From: Microbacterium dextranolyticum
GTDB lineage: Bacteria > Actinomycetota > Actinomycetes > Actinomycetales > Microbacteriaceae
Direction of reading: 5' to 3'
DNA: 64,000 nucleotides
Assembly: GCF_016907295.1 (NCBI RefSeq)
Contig: NZ_JAFBBR010000001.1
Location: forward strand, 620,001 to 684,000
This document shows, piece after piece, positions 59,620-64,000 of this stretch. Below the pieces are notes generated by a model. That model saw nothing but the letters and a program-made list of their open reading frames with translations, searched no databases and had not been told where the DNA came from. Made by a program: the position numbers and the translations under genes. Each line of letters starts with the position of its first letter. Within the stretch, counting starts at the first letter, position 1.

Positions 59620-59782
59620 CCGTCCTCCTCCGTCGAACCCATCCTGCCGTCTTACGTCGGCGTCGGGTCAGCGCCGGTCATACGGCGACGCACGCGGGAG
59701 ATCTGCGCAGGCGGCGCGGCGCGGCGCAGGCGTCCGAGGTTGCGCGCCGGCCGCATACGCAGGCCGCACTCGGCGGCTCCCT

Positions 59783-59849
59783 CGAGAAACCGTCGCCGTC
59801 GCGAGAAACGCGCGCCGCGGTGGTTTCTCGCGGTGGATGTGGTTTCTCG
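59783..59849. repeat. 19-nt-period inverted-box element, CGAGAAAC family, copy H
   Basis: Boxes CGAGAAAC at 59783 and 59802, a 13-nt loop, inverted boxes GTTTCTCG at 59823 and 59842. All four boxes are perfect. The 59620-60085 gap between the divergent oxidase and guaB3 genes holds this and copy I and no supported gene. Confidence 0.9.
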
Positions 59850-59936
59850 CGCTCATGGTCGCGGACTTCCGGGTCGGCGCGGGCGGCTTGGCCGGCTTGG
59901 CCGGCTCGCGCGGCTCGGGGTACGGGGTGGTGCACG

Positions 59937-60003
59937 TGAGAAACCATCGCCGTCGCGAGAAACACGTGCCGCGGTGGTTTCTCGCGGTGGATGTGGTTTC
60001 TCG
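59937..60003. repeat. 19-nt-period inverted-box element, CGAGAAAC family, copy I
   Basis: Boxes TGAGAAAC at 59937 and CGAGAAAC at 59956, a 13-nt loop, inverted boxes at 59977 and 59996. The right arm is the same as in copy H, including the GGTGGATGT spacer. Confidence 0.9.
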
Positions 60004-60085
60004 CGCGTGCCCGCCCTCGCCCCGCACCGCCGCCGGGGTGTTCTGCGGGCGGTGCGGGGGCGGCGGGTAGGCTGGAGGGGTGACC

Positions 60086-61201
60086 ATGGAGATCGAGCTC
60101 GGCCGCGCCAAGCGCGCCCGCCGCGCCTATTCGTTCGACGACATCGCGGTGGTGCCCTCGCGGCGCACCCGCAACCCCGAGGACATTTCGACGGCATGGT
60201 CGATCGACGCGTTCGGATTCGAGATCCCCGTGCTGGGCGCTCCGATGGACTCGGTCATGAGTCCGGCGACGGCCATCATGCTCGGCCAGCTCGGCGGCCT
60301 CGGCGTGCTCGACCTCGAAGGCGTCTGGACTCGCTACGACGACCCCGAGCCGCTGCTCGCCGAGATCGCGTCGCTGCCGGCCGACGAGGCGACGCTGCGG
60401 ATGCAGGAGCTCTACTCCGAGCCGATCAAACCCGAGCTCGTGCGTGACCGTCTCGCCGAGATCCGCGCGGGCGGCGTCACCGTCGCCGGATCGCTCACCC
60501 CGCAGCGCACGCAGGACCTCTACGAGACCGTCGTCGCCGCCGGCGTCGACCTCTTCGTCATCCGTGGAACCACGGTCTCGGCCGAGCACGTGTCGTCGGA
60601 TGCCGCGCCGCTCAACCTCAAGAAGTTCATCTACGACCTCGACGTGCCCGTCATCGTGGGCGGCGCCTCCACGTACACCGCGGCGCTCCACCTCATGCGC
60701 ACCGGAGCCGCCGGCGTGCTCGTCGGCTTCGGCGGAGGAGCGGCGTCGACCACGCGGGCGACCCTCGGCATCCACGCCCCCATGGCGACCGCCGTGGCCG
60801 ACGTCGCCGGCGCACGCCGCGACTACCTCGACGAGTCGGGCGGACGGTACGTGCACGTCATCGCCGACGGCGGCGTGGGAACCTCCGGCGACATCGTCAA
60901 GGCGCTCGCGATGGGCGCCGATGCCGTCATGCTCGGCGTCGCCCTCGCGCGCGCCACGGATGCCCCCGGTCGCGGCTACCACTGGGGCCCCGAAGCGCAC
61001 CACGCGAAGCTTCCCCGCGGCAAGCGGGTCGAGGTCGGCCAGGTCGGTCCCCTCGAGCAGATCCTGTACGGCCCCGCACCGGTGGCCGACGGCACGGCGA
61101 ACCTTATCGGCGCGCTGAAGAAGTCGATGGCCACGACCGGGTATTCCGACCTCAAGGAGTTCCAGCGCGTCGAGGTCGTCGTCGCGCCGTACCGCGTCTG
61201 A
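60086..61201 (+). CDS. guaB3: GuaB3 family IMP dehydrogenase-related protein
   Basis: A 371-residue TIM-barrel protein of the IMPDH/GMPR superfamily without CBS domains. It begins EIELGRAKRARRAYSFDDIA and has LGAPMDSVMSPATAIMLGQ and YVHVIADGGVGTSGDIVKAL. At the position of the IMPDH catalytic Cys (GSICTTR) it reads GAASTTR, with S221. The usual chemistry is therefore doubtful; the same family in other bacteria has been given several roles. The ATG at 60086 lies five bases after GGAGGGG. It overlaps the SURF1 gene by one base. Confidence 0.9.
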   Translation: MEIELGRAKRARRAYSFDDIAVVPSRRTRNPEDISTAWSIDAFGFEIPVLGAPMDSVMSPATAIMLGQLGGLGVLDLEGVWTRYDDPEPLLAEIASLPADEATLRMQELYSEPIKPELVRDRLAEIRAGGVTVAGSLTPQRTQDLYETVVAAGVDLFVIRGTTVSAEHVSSDAAPLNLKKFIYDLDVPVIVGGASTYTAALHLMRTGAAGVLVGFGGGAASTTRATLGIHAPMATAVADVAGARRDYLDESGGRYVHVIADGGVGTSGDIVKALAMGADAVMLGVALARATDAPGRGYHWGPEAHHAKLPRGKRVEVGQVGPLEQILYGPAPVADGTANLIGALKKSMATTGYSDLKEFQRVEVVVAPYRV

Positions 61202-62115
61202 TGGCTGACGGCGACTCCTCGGCCCCTGCAGTGGCCGGGTCGGCCTCCGCAGGGGCGCCCAGCGTGGCCCCCGCCGAGGTCTTCGCGCCGACGCTGCGCG
61301 AAGTCATGCTGCGCCCGTGGTGGATCGGGATGCTGCTGTTCGCTTTGGCCGTCGCTGCCGTGTTCGCGTGGCTCGGCCAGTGGCAGCTCGGACGCTCGAT
61401 CGACACGAACCCGCCGCCTCCGGGCATCACCGAGACGGTGAAGCCCATCGTCGAGGCGCTTCCGCCGGGGCAGTACCTGCCCGAACCGCTGGTCGGCCAG
61501 CGTGTCGACGTCGTCGGTTCGTTCGTCGCCGACGATTTCGCGGTCGTCTCGTCGCGCTTCAACGACGGCGTCGAGGGGTACTGGGTGACCGCTCAGTTGC
61601 GCCTCGACTCGGCCGGCCTGCCGGTGCCGACATCCATCGCGACGGCGGTCGGGTGGACGGCGAACCGGGCGACGGCTGACGCCGCGGCATCCGCGCTCGA
61701 CGCGCTCGCCGGTTCGGCCGTGAGCCTCACGGGCCGGCTGATCTCGGATGAAGGCCCCGCCCTGCCTCCCCGCGGAGGAGCCGTGACCGACATGTCGCGG
61801 ATGTCTCCCGCGGCGCTTCTGGGGATGTGGCACGACACGACCGACCTGAACGTCTACCGGCCGTACCTCGTCGCCGACGGCGGCGATTCGCTCGCCGGCA
61901 TCGTCGCGGCATCCGGTCTCGCCGGGATCGACTCGCCGGCGCCCGCACAGGGGTCCAACGTCAACTGGTTGAACGTCTTCTACGCCGTCGAGTGGGCGAT
62001 CTTCGCGGGTTTCGCGTTCTACATGTGGTACCGCCTGGCGCGGGATGCCTGGGAGAAGGAGGTCGAGGCGCTCGAAGAGGCCGCCGGCTCCACCCCACAG
62101 GAGGTCGAAACGTAG
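61201..62115 (+). CDS. SURF1 family cytochrome oxidase biogenesis protein
   Basis: A 304-residue membrane protein. A first membrane segment at about 40-58 (WIGMLLFALAVAAVFAWLG, then QWQLGRSID, the family's W-Q-L-x-R motif), a large extracytoplasmic loop with FVADDFAVVSSRFNDGVEGY and VTAQLRLDSAG, and a second segment at about 255-280 (NWLNVFYAVEWAIFAGFAFY). SURF1 proteins help assemble haem a into cytochrome c oxidase. TGATG overlap with guaB3. Downstream, 62120-62160 has short GCCGAGCCGCAGGG repeats. Confidence 0.9.
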   Translation: MADGDSSAPAVAGSASAGAPSVAPAEVFAPTLREVMLRPWWIGMLLFALAVAAVFAWLGQWQLGRSIDTNPPPPGITETVKPIVEALPPGQYLPEPLVGQRVDVVGSFVADDFAVVSSRFNDGVEGYWVTAQLRLDSAGLPVPTSIATAVGWTANRATADAAASALDALAGSAVSLTGRLISDEGPALPPRGGAVTDMSRMSPAALLGMWHDTTDLNVYRPYLVADGGDSLAGIVAASGLAGIDSPAPAQGSNVNWLNVFYAVEWAIFAGFAFYMWYRLARDAWEKEVEALEEAAGSTPQEVET

Positions 62116-62272
62116 GCGCCGAGCCGCAGGGTGCCGAGCCGCAGGGCGCCGAGCGCCCCGGTGCTGACCGTCCCACACTGCAGGACCAGGCGTGACAGGA
62201 GTGACTCCTGACCGCTCCACGACCGGGTTCTGCGGACGTTCCTCCTGCAGATTGCGTCGCCCGCACGCCCAG

Positions 62273-62278
62273 TAGACT
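62273..62278 (+). promoter_or_regulatory. Candidate -10 box for the DUF3817-guaA unit
   Basis: TAGACT lies seven bases before the ATG of the DUF3817 gene, so the message would be nearly leaderless. No strong -35 is present at the ideal distance (GATTGC at a 17-bp spacer). Confidence 0.4.
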
Positions 62279-62285
62279 GGAACCC

Positions 62286-62762
62286 ATGCCCCAGCCCAAG
62301 CTCGCCACCTTCCCGGCGATCCGCGGAGCGCTGCGCTTCTACCAGATCGCCTCGGTCGTCACGGGTGTCATGCTGCTGTCGCTGTGCGCCGAGATGATCA
62401 TCAAGTACGGCCTCGGCTACGAGCTGTTCTTCGGCGGAACAGGTGGATTCCTCCACTTCGCCCCGGTGGTCGAGACGGCGACGGGCCACGAGTCGACCGG
62501 CGACGGCGTCAACCTGTCGCTCGGCATCCTCATCGCCCACGGCTGGTTCTACGTCGTCTACCTCTTCGCGTGCTTCCGCGTGTGGAGCCTCATGCGCTGG
62601 GGCTTCCTGCGGTTCATCATGCTCGCCCTCGGCGGCATCGTGCCGCTGCTGTCGTTCTTCATGGAGGCGCGCGTCGCCCGCGAGGTCAAGGCCTACCTCG
62701 CCGAGCGCGAAGCCTCTGAGGCATCCGTTCCTCCTCTCCCCGCCACGGAAGGCACCCGGTGA
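62286..62762 (+). CDS. DUF3817 domain membrane protein
   Basis: A 158-residue protein with three hydrophobic segments: [20 protein letters not shown], then [20 protein letters not shown] and [20 protein letters not shown]. The loop [17 protein letters not shown] is typical. The family is found next to guaA in many actinobacteria; the function is unknown. It overlaps guaA by four bases (GTGA), indicating translational coupling. Confidence 0.88.
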   Translation: MPQPKLATFPAIRGALRFYQIASVVTGVMLLSLCAEMIIKYGLGYELFFGGTGGFLHFAPVVETATGHESTGDGVNLSLGILIAHGWFYVVYLFACFRVWSLMRWGFLRFIMLALGGIVPLLSFFMEARVAREVKAYLAEREASEASVPPLPATEGTR

Positions 62763-64000
62763 CCACCCAGACCGAGACCGCCCAGCGTCCCGTCCTCGTC
62801 GTCGATTTCGGCGCGCAATATGCCCAGTTGATCGCGCGCCGCGTCCGCGAGGCCGGCGTCTACAGCGAGATCGTCCCGCACACCGCGACGGCCGCCGAGG
62901 TCGCCGCGAAGAATCCCGTCGCCCTTGTGCTGTCGGGTGGGCCCTCCTCGGTGTACGAGCCGGGCGCGCCCTCGCTCGACCCGGGCATCCTGCAGCTCGG
63001 GGTGCCGACCCTCGGCATCTGCTACGGCTTCCAGGTGATGGCTCAGCAGCTCGGCGGCACGGTCGCCAACACGGGCCTGCGCGAGTACGGCGCGACGGAT
63101 GCCACCCTCGCCGGCGACGGCGGGGTGCTGCTGGGTGGCCAGCCCGCCGAGCAGAACGTCTGGATGAGCCACGGAGACCAGGTCGCCGAGGCCCCCGAAG
63201 GCTTCGAGGTGCTCGCCTCGACCGCGGCGACGCCCGTGGCCGCGTTCGGCAACGCCGAGAAGTGCTTCTACGGTGTGCAGTGGCACCCCGAGGTGAAGCA
63301 CTCGGACTACGGCCAGGACGTGCTCGTGAACTTCCTGCACAAGGCGGCGGGCCTTCCCGCCGACTGGAACAGCGGCAACGTCATCGCCGAGCAGGTCGCG
63401 CGCATCCGCGAGCAGGTCGGCACGGGGCGGGTGCTCTCGGCTCTGTCCGGCGGCGTCGACTCCGCCGTCTCGACGGCGCTCGTGCACGAAGCGGTCGGCG
63501 ACCAGCTCGTCGCCGTGTTCATCGACCATGGCCTCCTCCGCAAGGGCGAGCGCGAACAGGTCGAGAACGACTACGTGGCATCCACCGGCGTCCGTCTCAT
63601 CACCGTCGACGCGCGGGAGACGTTCCTGAACGCGCTTGCCGGCGTGAGCGACCCGGAGCAGAAGCGCAAGATCATCGGGCGCGAATTCATCCGTGCGTTC
63701 GAGAAGGTTCAGCAGGACCTGATCGCCGAGGCCGCGGCCGAGGGCGACCCGATCCGCTTCCTCGTGCAGGGCACGCTCTACCCCGACGTCGTCGAGTCCG
63801 GCGGCGGCACGGGCACCGCGAACATCAAGAGCCACCACAACGTGGGCGGCCTTCCCGAAGACCTCCAGTTCGAGCTCGTCGAGCCGTTGCGGACGCTCTT
63901 CAAGGACGAGGTGCGCCAGATCGGACGCGACCTCGGGCTGCCGGCCGAGATCGTCGGACGCCAGCCGTTTCCGGGGCCCGGCCTCGGCATCCGGATCGTG
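62759..64000 (+). CDS. guaA: GMP synthase (glutamine-hydrolysing), 3' end beyond window
   Basis: Converts XMP to GMP using glutamine and ATP. 414 codons are present of an expected 520-530. GTG start; the class I glutaminase domain begins [20 protein letters not shown], with nucleophile C88 in GICYGFQ and the His/Glu pair in WHPEVKH. The ATP-pyrophosphatase domain has the P-loop [11 protein letters not shown]. The sequence runs off the end at [10 protein letters not shown], in the dimerisation domain. It completes the purine set with guaB and guaB3 in this window. Confidence 0.96.
   Translation, partial: MTTQTETAQRPVLVVDFGAQYAQLIARRVREAGVYSEIVPHTATAAEVAAKNPVALVLSGGPSSVYEPGAPSLDPGILQLGVPTLGICYGFQVMAQQLGGTVANTGLREYGATDATLAGDGGVLLGGQPAEQNVWMSHGDQVAEAPEGFEVLASTAATPVAAFGNAEKCFYGVQWHPEVKHSDYGQDVLVNFLHKAAGLPADWNSGNVIAEQVARIREQVGTGRVLSALSGGVDSAVSTALVHEAVGDQLVAVFIDHGLLRKGEREQVENDYVASTGVRLITVDARETFLNALAGVSDPEQKRKIIGREFIRAFEKVQQDLIAEAAAEGDPIRFLVQGTLYPDVVESGGGTGTANIKSHHNVGGLPEDLQFELVEPLRTLFKDEVRQIGRDLGLPAEIVGRQPFPGPGLGIRIV

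Overview
The window is chromosomal DNA from a high-GC actinobacterium, most likely a Microbacterium or close relative in the Microbacteriaceae. This rests on the GC-rich third codon positions, frequent GTG starts with GGAG-type ribosome sites, the gene order rplM-rpsI-glmM / coaA / glmS-acpS-alr-tsaE-tsaB-rimI-tsaD / groS / guaB / guaB3 / guaA, HrcA (CIRCE) control of groS, and DUF2510, DUF3817 and DUF559 proteins. No rRNA, tRNA, CRISPR array or prophage was seen.

Layout. (1) 1-2280: GC-rich tandem repeats, a low-molecular-weight tyrosine phosphatase with a repeat-expanded insert, and a CPBP membrane protease. (2) 2527-14124: an exopolysaccharide locus. It holds a lipid-linked sugar-1-phosphate transferase, five glycosyltransferases, a Wzx flippase, a Wzy-like polymerase and a UDP-glucose dehydrogenase. 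From the first transferase to the polymerase most genes overlap by 1-4 bases, so they are probably one translationally coupled operon; base composition is lower in GC than the surrounding core. (3) 14215-20860: accessory region. An intact ISL3-family insertion sequence with 8-bp target duplications sits in the last codons of a DUF2510/G5/excalibur gene. After it come a 50-residue membrane protein, fragments of IS5- and IS481-type transposases, an unrecognised 606-residue protein and a broken surface-protein gene. (4) 20922-26185: a secreted protein with two penicillin-binding/beta-lactamase-fold domains and an LAxTG-like anchor, a VanZ protein and a histidine-kinase-like membrane protein. (5) 26369-44659: core metabolism and translation: galU, rplM, rpsI, glmM, a Ppx/GppA phosphatase, coaA, glmS, acpS, alr, the tsaE-tsaB-rimI-tsaD tRNA t6A cluster, a THUMP-like methyltransferase, groS, a CE7 esterase and rarD. 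(6) 44830-50914: a branched-chain amino-acid type ABC transporter, with the binding protein convergent to a livHMGF-like operon. (7) 51268-64000: guaB, a DUF559 nuclease-like gene, a DHA2 efflux pump with a divergent TetR regulator, an ABC-F protein, a flavin oxidase, guaB3, a SURF1 protein, a DUF3817 protein and the start of guaA.

How the genes work together. GalU makes UDP-glucose, Ugd oxidises it to UDP-glucuronate, GlmS and GlmM supply hexosamine precursors, and the polysaccharide locus assembles, flips and polymerises the repeat unit. GuaB and GuaA form the GMP branch.

The most unusual feature is non-coding. Thirteen intergenic elements share one geometry: two (sometimes three) 8-9-nt boxes at an exact 19-nt period, a loop of fixed length, then the inverted boxes, again at a 19-nt period. 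Three families with different box sequences occur: TACTCCGCA (seven copies, 46-58 kb), CGAGACAGG (four copies, 32 kb) and CGAGAAAC (two copies, 59.8 kb). The geometry is kept while the box sequence changes, which suggests a class of structured element maintained by selection or by a mobilising system.
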